Assembly (NCBI GenBank): GCA_016764035.1
Contig: JAESSQ010000043.1
Coordinates: forward strand, 1-18,385
Source: Gammaproteobacteria bacterium
Lineage (GTDB): Bacteria > Pseudomonadota > Gammaproteobacteria > SZUA-229
Direction of reading: 5' to 3'
DNA: 18,385 bases
In this document: positions 7,396-15,126 of the stretch, piece by piece
Layout of the letters: every line of letters begins with the position of its first letter
How positions within the stretch are numbered: the first letter of the stretch is position 1
Notes under the pieces: generated by a model
The model's input: only the letters and a program-made list of their open reading frames with translations
Database searches by the model: none
Told to the model about the DNA's origin: nothing
Program-made: the position numbers and the translations under genes

Positions 7396-7425
7396 AGCAT
7401 AATCGACCCATTTTATAGCATAATC
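7396..7425 (-). promoter_or_regulatory. Candidate extended -10 promoter of yceD-rpmF-plsX-fabH with paired 9-bp repeats
   Basis: On the minus strand TGC-TATAAA (7420-7412) matches an extended -10 element and would start transcription about 27 bases before the yceD ATG. The 9-mer GATTATGCT occurs twice, at 7425-7417, running into the -10, and at 7404-7396, just past the predicted start. The spacing is 21 bp, two helical turns, as expected for a dimeric or tandem regulator on one DNA face. No -35 is clear. Both calls are inference from pattern and position. Confidence 0.35.
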
Positions 7426-7593
7426 TACATTCTGTATATTATATTCTTGCATTTCTCTATATATTTCAACAGCTTCTATTTCACCGTTCCAACGCCAAAA
7501 CCATGAATTATGCAATTGCGATCGATTTATAATAAAATAGTCAGCTATCATTTTAACGTAATCAGTCACTTCCTTAAACACCAAAAAAAAACC

Positions 7594-8172
7594 ATGAAAC
7601 TAATCCTTGGTTCGACCTCACCATTCAGAAAAGCGCTACTAGAACGCTTACATATTAATTTTTCCTGTGACTCACCAGATATCGATGAAACCCCGCTGAA
7701 TAAAGAACCTGTTGAAGACATGGTCGTTCGGTTAGCCATCGCTAAAGCGCAGGCGATAGCACATCGTCACCCTGACTCACTTATCATCGGCTCTGATCAA
7801 AGCGCCGTATTAAATGGCGAAAAATTAAGCAAACCTGGAAATTTTGAGAATGCCTTTAAGCAACTGACTGAAGCATCAGGACAAAGCATTGTTTTTCAAA
7901 CGGGGCTTTGCCTACTCAACACCCATAGTGGAAAAATTCAAAGCAGCTGCGTACCCTACACTGTTGTTTTTAAACATTTATCGCCAGAAATGATTGAGAA
8001 TTACCTTCACAAAGAACAACCCTATAATTGCGCGGGAAGTTTTAAGTCGGAAGCTTTAGGTATTGCGCTGTTTGAGCGATTTGAAGGCAATGACCCGAAT
8101 GCACTGATTGGCTTACCCTTGATTGCGTTAATTAATTTTCTGGAGAATGAAGGGGTTTCCATTCTCGCGTAG
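7594..8172 (+). CDS. yceF: Maf-like nucleoside triphosphate pyrophosphatase YceF (7-methyl-GTP pyrophosphatase)
   Basis: This 192-residue Maf/HAM1-superfamily enzyme hydrolyses non-canonical nucleoside triphosphates to monophosphates. The YceF subfamily prefers 7-methyl-GTP. The start MKLILGSTSPFRKALLERL carries the conserved ST-S-P-x-R signature. The catalytic base is in IIGSDQ (Asp-68), with SKPGNF and the family block YNCAGSFKSEALGIALFERF downstream, then DPNALIGLPL. It aligns end to end with E. coli YceF and better than with YhdE, so I assign the YceF subgroup. The reading frame is open upstream of the ATG, but homology begins at MKLIL. No Shine-Dalgarno is visible (the leader is A-rich). 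It is divergent from yceD, as in E. coli, and a TATAAT at 7528-7533 may be its -10. It converges on the protease gene ending at 8216. Confidence 0.94.
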   Translation: MKLILGSTSPFRKALLERLHINFSCDSPDIDETPLNKEPVEDMVVRLAIAKAQAIAHRHPDSLIIGSDQSAVLNGEKLSKPGNFENAFKQLTEASGQSIVFQTGLCLLNTHSGKIQSSCVPYTVVFKHLSPEMIENYLHKEQPYNCAGSFKSEALGIALFERFEGNDPNALIGLPLIALINFLENEGVSILA

Positions 8173-8184
8173 ATTGAATACTTA

Positions 8185-8198
8185 AGGCGGTACTAACA
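8185..8198. repeat. 14-bp direct repeat, copy 1 (copy 2 at 8401-8414)
   Basis: AGGCGGTACTAACA occurs exactly in the short convergent gap between yceF and the protease gene, and again 216 bp away inside the protease coding sequence. With flanking bases, 16 of 18 match. It may be a short local duplication or chance. Confidence 0.5.
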
Positions 8199-8215
8199 AA
8201 TTTTTGCATGACGAT

Positions 8216-8863
8216 TTACTTCTGCATTAAGGTCATGGCATTACCACTATGCTCTATGCTCAAACGCCCAAGAAACGTCATGCCCAATAAAATCGGCCCA
8301 GGATGACTCCCGTCAATGATTAATGCGTCTACATTCGTTTCCGTAATATTGCCGACCACCACTGACTTCAAACGGACACGATAAGCTTTTTCAAAGCCTG
8401 AGGCGGTACTAACACTCGCCGGAATGCCTATCTTGTCATAGCGTATACCCAAATGTTTCGCCTGTTCGGTATTCATTGCTATCGCACTCGCACCTGTATC
8501 AATTAAAAAACGCACCGAACGTCCATTGATACTGCCGTGAGTCAGATACATACCTCCAGAATTTATATAGATAGTTTCTTTATAAGATTTACGCTTAACG
8601 AACGATGTACTGACAGAACTACCGAGGTCATACTGTTTTTGTTTACCGTCGATTTCTAAAACAGCACCCTGACGATTGACTGATACGACTTTAACCCCTT
8701 CAGGGCTAATTTTTCCAACCGCTATAATATGCAGTTTACCGTCAACAGACAGTACCGCTTTGTTGGAGAATAACCCCTGAACTTCTAGCTGCTCTATGGC
8801 AAAAGCCGTCTGCACGAAAGCGGCAGCGGCCAGTGCAAATAACACAATTATATACGATCGCAT
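8216..8863 (-). CDS. Secreted retropepsin-like aspartic protease (clan AA, TIGR02281-like)
   Basis: The 215-residue product has a Sec signal peptide of about 22 residues (hydrophobic core, cleavage probably after AFA), so it should act in the periplasm or on the membrane. The N-terminal half, about residues 23-95, is a beta-rich region without a clear match. The C-terminal half is a single retropepsin-type domain: FLIDTGASAIAMN holds the catalytic DTGA at residues 122-125, and ILLGMTFLGRL matches the second conserved segment. With one DTG per chain it should act as a dimer. It starts nine bases after the pgpA stop and is probably the last gene of the glyA-rib block. The physiological substrate is not known to me. 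Only a weak GAAAAG precedes the ATG. Confidence 0.88.
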   Translation of the reverse strand: MRSYIIVLFALAAAAFVQTAFAIEQLEVQGLFSNKAVLSVDGKLHIIAVGKISPEGVKVVSVNRQGAVLEIDGKQKQYDLGSSVSTSFVKRKSYKETIYINSGGMYLTHGSINGRSVRFLIDTGASAIAMNTEQAKHLGIRYDKIGIPASVSTASGFEKAYRVRLKSVVVGNITETNVDALIIDGSHPGPILLGMTFLGRLSIEHSGNAMTLMQK

Positions 8864-8872
8864 CTTTTCAAA

Positions 8873-9358
8873 TCAAACCCATTGCTGAATCAATAATAAA
8901 CAGAATAGACTAAAAACCCCGGCAATGACATCATCCAGCATTATTCCAAAACCACCATGAATGTTTTTATCAAACCATGAAATGGGCCAGGGTTTAACAG
9001 CATCGAAAAAACGGAAAAGTATAAAACCAGCAATCATCCAGGTCCAACCGTGAGGTGCTATCGACATGGTGATTAAAAAACCTGCGACCTCATCATAGAC
9101 GATACCTGAATGATCATGTACCTTAAGTTTACTGGCTGCATAGCCACACACCCAGGAACCGGTTGCTAAAACAAATAAGGTGACCAGCGTATACACAAAC
9201 ATAGATTGTTGCTGTAAAAAAAAGACCAGGGGCACAGTTAATAATGTACCAGCAGTACCCGGGGCTTTAGGCATTAAACCACTACCCAGGCCCATAGCAA
9301 TAAAAACGACAGGGTCTTTTAATTCATGCAGATGGATTTTTCTATTTTTATCAGACAT
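8873..9358 (-). CDS. pgpA: Phosphatidylglycerophosphatase A
   Basis: PgpA removes the 3-phosphate from phosphatidylglycerophosphate to give phosphatidylglycerol in the inner membrane. The 161-residue product is the normal size. Family motifs run in order: GLGSGLMPKAPGTAGT (about 23-38), HDHSGIVYDEVAGF, RFFDAVKPWPI and GGFGIMLDDVIAG. The acidic residues of the last three are the likely metal ligands. Three or four hydrophobic segments (around 40-60, 62-78, 93-115 and the C-terminal end) are consistent with a polytopic membrane enzyme. It follows thiL by 50 bases, the conserved nusB-thiL-pgpA order. No clear Shine-Dalgarno is seen before the ATG at 9358. Confidence 0.95.
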   Translation of the reverse strand: MSDKNRKIHLHELKDPVVFIAMGLGSGLMPKAPGTAGTLLTVPLVFFLQQQSMFVYTLVTLFVLATGSWVCGYAASKLKVHDHSGIVYDEVAGFLITMSIAPHGWTWMIAGFILFRFFDAVKPWPISWFDKNIHGGFGIMLDDVIAGVFSLFCLLLIQQWV

Positions 9359-9408
9359 GGCTACGTAACTTAATTTTCATAAATACTGCATTAGTTAATG
9401 TTCATCGC

Positions 9409-10377
9409 TTAAAAATGTTTAAAGCCATTGTCACGAAAATTTACTATCTTGCCATTGGGGTCGATAAATACTAACTCGCATGACTCGGTTATCTCACCGA
9501 TGCAACTAATCTTTAATTGATGTTTTTCGGCAAGATTTTTAACCGCTGCAACATTATCATCACTTGCTGTAAAGCATAATTCATAATCATCACCTTGCGT
9601 TAACATCATAGGCCAATCAATGACGTTATTTTGATACTGAGAAAAATAATATATTGCGCTAGAAGACAAACGAATATCGGACAAGTTAATGCGTGCACCA
9701 CATTGACTAGCATCTAATATATGAGCAAGATCGGCAACCAGACCATCAGACACATCAATCGCGCACTTAGAATAAGAGACCAATTCTTCTGCAAATTTTA
9801 TCCTGGCTTCAGGACGATTAAGTTTCTTAACACATGGAGACAATGCTTCATCGCAAATATTATTAGTAATAATTTTTAAGCCAATAGCGGCATCGCCAAT
9901 ATCACCCGTAACATATATTTTGTCGGCCACTGCAGCTTGATTACGACGTAAAACTTTATCCGTATCACAAAAACCCATCGCCTGAATAGTTATTGAAAGC
10001 GAACCTCTTGTGGTATCGCCACCAATTAAGCCAATATTATATTCAGTTAGTATAGTTTTTAATTGATTAGAAAACGCCCGTAACCAATTTTCATTTATTT
10101 CGGGTAAGGTAATTGCCAGGGTAAGCCATGCAGGCGTTGCGCCCATTGCTGCCAAATCGCTAAGATTTACCATAATAGCCTTAAAGGCAATATCTTCCGC
10201 AGCCGTATTTTCTGGAAAATGCACGCCTGAAATAAGTGTATCAGCGGTAATCAATAATTGTTTGCCTTGAGGAACCGAAACGCTTGCACAATCATCGCCT
10301 ATCGAAAAATTTACGTCAGCGCGGTTATGGTCAAAAGTGAAGTACTTTTTTATGATGTCGAACTCAGTATTACTCAT
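9409..10377 (-). CDS. thiL: Thiamine-monophosphate kinase
   Basis: ThiL phosphorylates thiamine monophosphate to thiamine diphosphate, the last step of cofactor synthesis. The 322-residue product shows the family motifs: SIGDDCA at about 25-31, VNLSDLAAMGATPAWLTLA, LIGGDTTRG, IDVSDGLVADLAHI and GDDYELCFT, which together form the metal and nucleotide site of the PurM-like fold. The start is set at the ATG at 10377, giving MSNTEFDIIKKYF, which aligns with MACGEFSLIARYF of E. coli. A TTG 27 bases further upstream directly abuts the nusB stop and is less likely. Neither start has a good Shine-Dalgarno, so translation may be coupled to nusB. Confidence 0.94.
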   Translation of the reverse strand: MSNTEFDIIKKYFTFDHNRADVNFSIGDDCASVSVPQGKQLLITADTLISGVHFPENTAAEDIAFKAIMVNLSDLAAMGATPAWLTLAITLPEINENWLRAFSNQLKTILTEYNIGLIGGDTTRGSLSITIQAMGFCDTDKVLRRNQAAVADKIYVTGDIGDAAIGLKIITNNICDEALSPCVKKLNRPEARIKFAEELVSYSKCAIDVSDGLVADLAHILDASQCGARINLSDIRLSSSAIYYFSQYQNNVIDWPMMLTQGDDYELCFTASDDNVAAVKNLAEKHQLKISCIGEITESCELVFIDPNGKIVNFRDNGFKHF

Positions 10378-10404
10378 AAAAAAGCCAGGGAAGTTTTGAA
10401 ACAA

Positions 10405-10887
10405 TCAGGATTTATTGGATTGTACTTCAATATGTCTTATTTCTTTTGCAACTTTGTCTAAAACGGCATTAATAAAGGTATGGCTGTTTTCAGAACAGTA
10501 TTCTTTAGTGATTTTTACAGCCTCATTCAAAACAACACGATACGGCACGTCAAGACGGTTAATGAACTCGTATGTAGCTAACCGTAAAATTGAACGCTCA
10601 ACAGGATCAACAGATTCTACGCTACGCGACATATTTTTCTCAAGAAAAGGATCAAGCTCGCTAATTGAAGAAGCAACGCCACTAACCATTTCAGAAAAAA
10701 AAGCTGAATCAAGTTTCGACATATCGTTATCATCGAAAAACTGCTGCTTTATATCTGTGATGCTATCACCTGTCATCTGCCATTGGTATATTGCCTGCAT
10801 GGCAAGGCGGCGCGACTTACCTCGGGCCCGAGCCAACCCTTTTGAAACCGGAACTTTCTCTGAATCTATTTTTGATGAATCTGACAT
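10405..10887 (-). CDS. nusB: Transcription antitermination factor NusB
   Basis: NusB binds the boxA RNA of rRNA operons together with S10 (NusE) and supports antitermination. The 160-residue product is about 20 residues longer than E. coli NusB because of a hydrophilic N-terminal extension before the core. The core begins with the Arg-rich KGLARARGKSRRLAMQAIYQW, which provides the RNA-binding arginines. It continues through VDPVERSILRLATYEF and VPYRVVLNEAVKITKEYCS to the C-terminal FINAVLDKVAKEIR, all typical. It lies between ribH (34-base gap) and thiL (27-base gap). No Shine-Dalgarno is clear. Confidence 0.95.
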   Translation of the reverse strand: MSDSSKIDSEKVPVSKGLARARGKSRRLAMQAIYQWQMTGDSITDIKQQFFDDNDMSKLDSAFFSEMVSGVASSISELDPFLEKNMSRSVESVDPVERSILRLATYEFINRLDVPYRVVLNEAVKITKEYCSENSHTFINAVLDKVAKEIRHIEVQSNKS

Positions 10888-10921
10888 AATTACAGCTTAC
10901 TAAGCAGCGCTACCATTCATG

Positions 10922-11395
10922 TTAATTAAGTTGCTTAAAAACATTAACCATTTCTATCGCTGCAGCTGCAGCTTCAGCACCTTTATTACCTGCTTTCGTA
11001 CCTGCACGTTCAATGGTTTGCTCAATATTTTCTGTGGTTAATATACCATTGATAACGGGTAAACCATGATCGAGCGCTATAGCCGATAAGCCTTTCGCTG
11101 ATTCATTTGCCACAATATCAAAATGCGGTGTTGAACCACGAATGACCGCACCCAACGCAATAATTGCACTATAGTTACCCGACTGCGCAAGGCTCTGAAC
11201 CGTAACTGGCATCTCAAATGCACCCGGCACTCTTACAATAGTAATATCCGATGCCGGGACACCGTGTCGAATAAGTGTATCCATGGCGCCGGCTAATAAA
11301 CTTTCCACAATGTAACCATTAAAGCGCGCAACCACTATGGCAAAGCAGCCTTCGGTATACTGCAGACTTCCCTCAATTATTTTACTCTCACTCAT
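10922..11395 (-). CDS. ribH: 6,7-dimethyl-8-ribityllumazine synthase
   Basis: RibH condenses 5-amino-6-ribitylaminouracil with 3,4-dihydroxy-2-butanone 4-phosphate to give lumazine, the penultimate step of riboflavin synthesis, usually as a 60-subunit capsid. The 157-residue product matches the E. coli length. Substrate and phosphate motifs are in place: ARFNGYI (23-29), VPGAFEMP (57-63), and GAVIRGSTPHFDIV with the conserved His at about 91. The C-terminal TTENIEQTIERAGTKAGNKG is almost identical to E. coli. A GAGAG about eight bases before the ATG at 11395 serves as the ribosome binding site. It starts 20 bases after the ribBX stop. Confidence 0.97.
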   Translation of the reverse strand: MSESKIIEGSLQYTEGCFAIVVARFNGYIVESLLAGAMDTLIRHGVPASDITIVRVPGAFEMPVTVQSLAQSGNYSAIIALGAVIRGSTPHFDIVANESAKGLSAIALDHGLPVINGILTTENIEQTIERAGTKAGNKGAEAAAAAIEMVNVFKQLN

Positions 11396-11415
11396 AACTG
11401 TCTCTCAAAATATCG

Positions 11416-12534
11416 TTAATCGTTTTCACCTGTTATATAGTCTACTACTTCAAGACCAAAACCAGATAAGCCATGGATAACTTTAGGCGTGGTCAATAAT
11501 CGCATTTTCTTTACGCCCAAATCCATTAAAATTTGAGCACCAACGCCATCTGTTCGTAAACTTACGGGTTGCTTTGTTTTAATGACATCGACTCCCTCGC
11601 CATCAGAGTGTTCCAACATCCATTGCAATATAGCAGCATTTTCGTCTGCACTACTCAACACCACCACCACACCTTGCTTGGCTTTGGCGACTTCGGCTAA
11701 AGCATTAGTCAGCGTCCATGATTTTGTGTCTTTAGAAAAGAAAGCATCCGTAAGCATACTTTTCATATGTACTCGAACGGTAAACGTTTCTTCAGGGTTG
11801 ATTTCACCATCAACACTGAGCAATGCATAATGCATCAACGAATCGAGATTATTACGGTATGCAATTAATTTGAAATCACCACAATCTGTCGGAAAATCAC
11901 ATTCTGAAATGCGTTCGACCGTTTTTTCGTTCTTTAATCGATAACTAATTAAGTCTTCGATGGTACCTATTTTTAGGTCATGTTCTTTTGCAAACGTTTC
12001 CAGATCTGGACGGCGTGCCATAGTGCCGTCTTCGTTTAAAATTTCAACAATCATAGCACTGGGTTCAAGACCCGCCATACCGGCTAAATCACAACCGGCT
12101 TTGGTATGTCCTGCACGCGTCAACACACCACCTGGTTGAGCCATTATTGGAAAAATGTGACCCGGCTGTACAATATCTTTTGGTGAAGCGTCGGGCTTTA
12201 CCGCAGCCAAAACAGTCGCTGCTCTATCTGCGGCAGAGATACCGGTCGTGACACCCTCTGCTGCTTCAATAGACATGGTGAAATTAGTGCTTTTAATCAG
12301 GTCGGCACCATTTATCATTAAGGGTAAATTTAATTGTTGGCACCTTTGCTGCGTCAAGGTAACACAAATTAAACCACGGCCATAACGCGCCATAAAATTC
12401 ACATCATCGGCCGTTACAGCACTCGACGCCATCAAGAGGTCGCCTTCATTTTCGCGATCTTCATCGTCCATAATGACAACCATTTTGCCGCGTCGAATAT
12501 CTTCTATAATTTCTTCTGTACTGTTCAGCTTCAT
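11416..12534 (-). CDS. ribBA: DHBP synthase with degenerate GTP cyclohydrolase II-like domain (RibBX type)
   Basis: The N-terminal domain (about 1-202) is 3,4-dihydroxy-2-butanone 4-phosphate synthase, which makes the four-carbon unit of riboflavin from ribulose 5-phosphate. DDEDRENEGDL (23-33), IEAAEGVTTGISAADR (89-104), HIFPI and GGVLTRAGHTKAGCDLA are all intact. The C-terminal domain (about 208-372) has the GTP cyclohydrolase II outline, but the zinc-binding stretch with three conserved Cys (ECLTGD...CDCG in active enzymes) is replaced by VHMKSMLTDAFFSKDTKSW, with no Cys. It is therefore probably not a cyclohydrolase. Such proteins are known in proteobacteria as RibBX, and a separate RibA should exist elsewhere. 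The length of 372 is normal. The gene lies between ribE (47-base gap) and ribH. No Shine-Dalgarno or FMN riboswitch is seen upstream. Confidence 0.92.
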   Translation of the reverse strand: MKLNSTEEIIEDIRRGKMVVIMDDEDRENEGDLLMASSAVTADDVNFMARYGRGLICVTLTQQRCQQLNLPLMINGADLIKSTNFTMSIEAAEGVTTGISAADRAATVLAAVKPDASPKDIVQPGHIFPIMAQPGGVLTRAGHTKAGCDLAGMAGLEPSAMIVEILNEDGTMARRPDLETFAKEHDLKIGTIEDLISYRLKNEKTVERISECDFPTDCGDFKLIAYRNNLDSLMHYALLSVDGEINPEETFTVRVHMKSMLTDAFFSKDTKSWTLTNALAEVAKAKQGVVVVLSSADENAAILQWMLEHSDGEGVDVIKTKQPVSLRTDGVGAQILMDLGVKKMRLLTTPKVIHGLSGFGLEVVDYITGEND

Positions 12535-12581
12535 AATATAATTAGTTACAATTCCAAAATATAGGGACTAAACGTCGCCTA

Positions 12582-13235
12582 TCATTTAACAAATCCAGCT
12601 TTAGCCAGCGTTTCCAATGTAATGCCTGCATCGCTGATTTCTTCCTGTTTCATCAGCAATCTTTCCAGGTAACGTGCAATAAGGTCAACTTCCAGGTTAA
12701 CTTTTGTAGATACTTTATAATTTTTAATTATGGTCTGTTGTTGCGTGTGCGGCACAATGTTTATTTCAAAGTCAGCATTAACAATCTTGTTTACCGTCAA
12801 ACTTATTCCATCGATACAGATAGAACCTTTCATTGCAATGTAATGGCTTAGTTCTTTAGGCGCGCGAATAACGATGCATATCGAACGTGACTCGTGTTTA
12901 ATCGAAACCACTTCTCCTAAACCATCAACATGGCCACTTACTAAATGCCCACCTAAGCGTGTCGTTGGTAGCAATGCTTTTTCAAGATTTACTTCACTAC
13001 CAACAGCAATATCTTTCAAACTGGTCAAAGCAATGGTTTCGTTTGAAACATCAGCGACAAAATGATTTTCATCAAATGCAATCGCTGTTAAACAAACACC
13101 GTTAACGGCAATACTGTCACCAAGCTTTACATCGCTCATATCTAACGCGTTGGTAGCGACAGATAACCTCATGTCACCACCAACTGCTTCGATATCTTTA
13201 ATGCCGCCAACGGCTTCTATTATTCCTGTAAACAT
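12582..13235 (-). CDS. ribE: Riboflavin synthase alpha subunit
   Basis: RibE (ribC in E. coli naming) dismutates two lumazine molecules into riboflavin and the RibH substrate. The 217-residue product has two lumazine-binding repeats. The first starts MFTGIIEAVG, with VNGVCLTAI at 44-52. The second starts at about 95 with GGHLVSGHVDGLGEV and contains DGISLTVNKI. The C-terminal helix after ARYLERLL trimerises the enzyme. The start MFTGIIE is the family norm, but no Shine-Dalgarno precedes the ATG at 13235. The usual gene between ribD and ribE is absent; here the proteasome homologue occupies that place. Confidence 0.96.
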   Translation of the reverse strand: MFTGIIEAVGGIKDIEAVGGDMRLSVATNALDMSDVKLGDSIAVNGVCLTAIAFDENHFVADVSNETIALTSLKDIAVGSEVNLEKALLPTTRLGGHLVSGHVDGLGEVVSIKHESRSICIVIRAPKELSHYIAMKGSICIDGISLTVNKIVNADFEINIVPHTQQQTIIKNYKVSTKVNLEVDLIARYLERLLMKQEEISDAGITLETLAKAGFVK

Positions 13236-13284
13236 GAGCGCTATATTTATCTATGTACTTTATTTATTGTTTAATTAATATTTG

Positions 13285-13869
13285 TTACTGCAAATCGAGT
13301 TGGTATGAAGACAATGGCATCGATGACGCATTATTAAATTCAGCACCGGCCGCTACGCCTACGTTAGCTATATCTTCTGCTGTGGTGTTTTTATCGTAAA
13401 CAGCAAACATTGCACCTAAGGCATATTCTGCGCCCGAGCCAATCGCCCAGAATTTTTTGTATTCGGTTACTTCGCGCAAAGAATGCACACCGAATATACC
13501 AAATGGATTCGCGATTAACGCATCAATCTGGGTTGACTCATACGGATCATCATCTTCATCTTTCGCATTTAAAAAATATTTTTCTTTTAAAATCGGATGT
13601 AATGTTCGAAATGTTTCAAAGATAGAAAGACGTGAAGATAAATCAACCTCCAGTTTTTTTTCAACAATTTTTTTACTGGCGAGCAGACTTTCAAGCACTA
13701 ATTGGTGTGCAGCACTGCCAACGATACCCAGGTAGTTTTCATTGTGCTGTAGTATTTTATCGTGCGCAGCATCGTACTCAGAAGAGAGCTTTAGATCGCC
13801 AAAACTTGTCAGACTATCAGCTGCTATGCAGACTTTACCGGCTTTTTTTACAACAACTACTGTAGACAT
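13285..13869 (-). CDS. HslV-like proteasome homologue (BPH-type), predicted N-terminal Ser nucleophile
   Basis: This 194-residue protein belongs to the Ntn-hydrolase fold of HslV and proteasome beta subunits. Aligned with E. coli HslV (TTIVSVRRNGHVVIAGD), it reads STVVVVKKAGKVCIAAD. After Met removal Ser-1 would be the nucleophile, Asp-17 is conserved, and the Lys-33 equivalent is in DKI at about 37, after a four-residue insertion. The IGSGAEYALGA segment matches HslV IGSG. It differs from Anbu at the N-terminus and from HslV in length and insertions, so a BPH-type (betaproteobacterial proteasome homologue) assignment fits best. The start is the ATG at 13869: AAGAGG lies six bases upstream and it puts Ser directly after Met. 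No HslU or other AAA+ partner is nearby. It sits between ribD (80-base gap) and ribE. Its substrates are unknown. Confidence 0.85.
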   Translation of the reverse strand: MSTVVVVKKAGKVCIAADSLTSFGDLKLSSEYDAAHDKILQHNENYLGIVGSAAHQLVLESLLASKKIVEKKLEVDLSSRLSIFETFRTLHPILKEKYFLNAKDEDDDPYESTQIDALIANPFGIFGVHSLREVTEYKKFWAIGSGAEYALGAMFAVYDKNTTAEDIANVGVAAGAEFNNASSMPLSSYQLDLQ

Positions 13870-13949
13870 AAACAACCTCTTGTTTCAGACATATATTCAA
13901 TAACCTGGGCTAGTTACACTTAATAAAAACAACTTTGAGCAAAACACAT

Positions 13950-15071
13950 CTAATTTATGTGCACAGGTTTTGCTGAAATACGAATATCATTTCCTATCAT
14001 TCTCACATCGTTTATTGTTAGTGATATCCTGTCTTTCATCATTTCTAGCTCAGGTAAATGAAACAAACCTTTTGCCTTATCACCCATTACATGTGGTGCC
14101 ATATAGATAATGATTTCATCAACGAGGCCATTTTTTAAAAGAGCACCACATAAAACTGATCCAGCTTCTACGTGCAGCAGATTAATTTCTTTTTCTGCCA
14201 GATTTTGCATTAACAACGAAAGATCTATTCTAGCATCTTGCCCACTACCCTGAGTACAGCCATCCTCAATTATAAAGGGATAGTCATCCTTATTATCAAC
14301 ATGCATTGTGGTATATACGATGCACTCTCCGTCCAAAGATGATATTTTTACTGCTTTAGGTATTCTAAATTTGCTATCTAAGACGATACGTTTTGGTTGA
14401 CGTAACGGCCCATCACAAACATCAAGACTTAACTCATCCGCTGATATCCTGACATTCATCGACGGGTCATCTGTTAACACCGTTTCTATACCCGTTAATA
14501 TTGCCGAGCTGGCAGCACGTAGACGTTGTACATCAAAACGTGAAGCTTCACTGCTTATCCACTTACTCTCACCCGAAGCCATCGCGGTACGTCCATCAAG
14601 ACTCATGGCCAGTTTTATACGAACATATGGCCGCCCCTGTTCCATACGTTTAATAAACCCAGGGTTTAATGCGCGTGCCTGTGTCTCCAGCAAACCTGTT
14701 TCGACGACTATTCCGGCGTCCTGTAACTTTTTTAGACCCTTACCCGCAACCAGGGGATTAGGGTCTTTCATGGCGATAACAACTTTTTTTACACCGGCAT
14801 TTATCAGCGCATCAGCACACGGTGGCGTTTTTCCGGTATGACAGCATGGCTCTAAAGTAACAAACACGATGGCACCTTGAGCAGCTAAACCCGCTTGCTT
14901 TAATGCAAGTACCTCAGCATGTGCCTGACCAGCTACTTGATGCCAACCCTCACCAACAATTTCATTGTGTTTAACAACAACACAACCGACGGCTGGATTA
15001 GGATCTGTTGTATACAAACCTTTTTTTGCAAGCCGTATTGCATGTTGCATATATTCAATGCTGCTTGTCAT
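13950..15071 (-). CDS. ribD: Bifunctional riboflavin deaminase/reductase RibD
   Basis: RibD carries out two successive steps: deamination of the pyrimidine intermediate by the N-terminal domain and reduction of the ribose by the C-terminal domain. The zinc-binding cytidine-deaminase motif is complete: HAEVLAL, then EPCCHTGKTPPC. The reductase domain starts around 145 with YVRIKLAMSLDGRTAMASGE, followed by WISSEASRFDVQRLRA and TVLTDDPSMNVR, all typical. The 373-residue length is normal. I chose the ATG at 15071 (MTSSIEYMQHAIRLAKKG), which aligns with MQDEYYMARALKLAQRG of E. coli. A TTG seven codons upstream is less likely. It follows nrdR by about 55 bases in the conserved nrdR-ribD order. Confidence 0.96.
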   Translation of the reverse strand: MTSSIEYMQHAIRLAKKGLYTTDPNPAVGCVVVKHNEIVGEGWHQVAGQAHAEVLALKQAGLAAQGAIVFVTLEPCCHTGKTPPCADALINAGVKKVVIAMKDPNPLVAGKGLKKLQDAGIVVETGLLETQARALNPGFIKRMEQGRPYVRIKLAMSLDGRTAMASGESKWISSEASRFDVQRLRAASSAILTGIETVLTDDPSMNVRISADELSLDVCDGPLRQPKRIVLDSKFRIPKAVKISSLDGECIVYTTMHVDNKDDYPFIIEDGCTQGSGQDARIDLSLLMQNLAEKEINLLHVEAGSVLCGALLKNGLVDEIIIYMAPHVMGDKAKGLFHLPELEMMKDRISLTINDVRMIGNDIRISAKPVHIN

Positions 15072-15126
15072 AATGGCTTGCTCATATCGCAATAGAGGTT
15101 TTACTGGATACCGTAGATGAGACTGG

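Noticed and set aside
7306..7584. Minus-strand reading frame of about 90 codons upstream of and overlapping yceD
   Set aside because: It overlaps the start of yceD in another frame, covers the probable divergent promoter region, and its translation resembles no family.
12535..12581. FMN riboswitch before the DHBP synthase gene
   Set aside because: The gap is only 47 bases and contains none of the conserved RFN helices; nothing similar was seen upstream of ribD or glyA.
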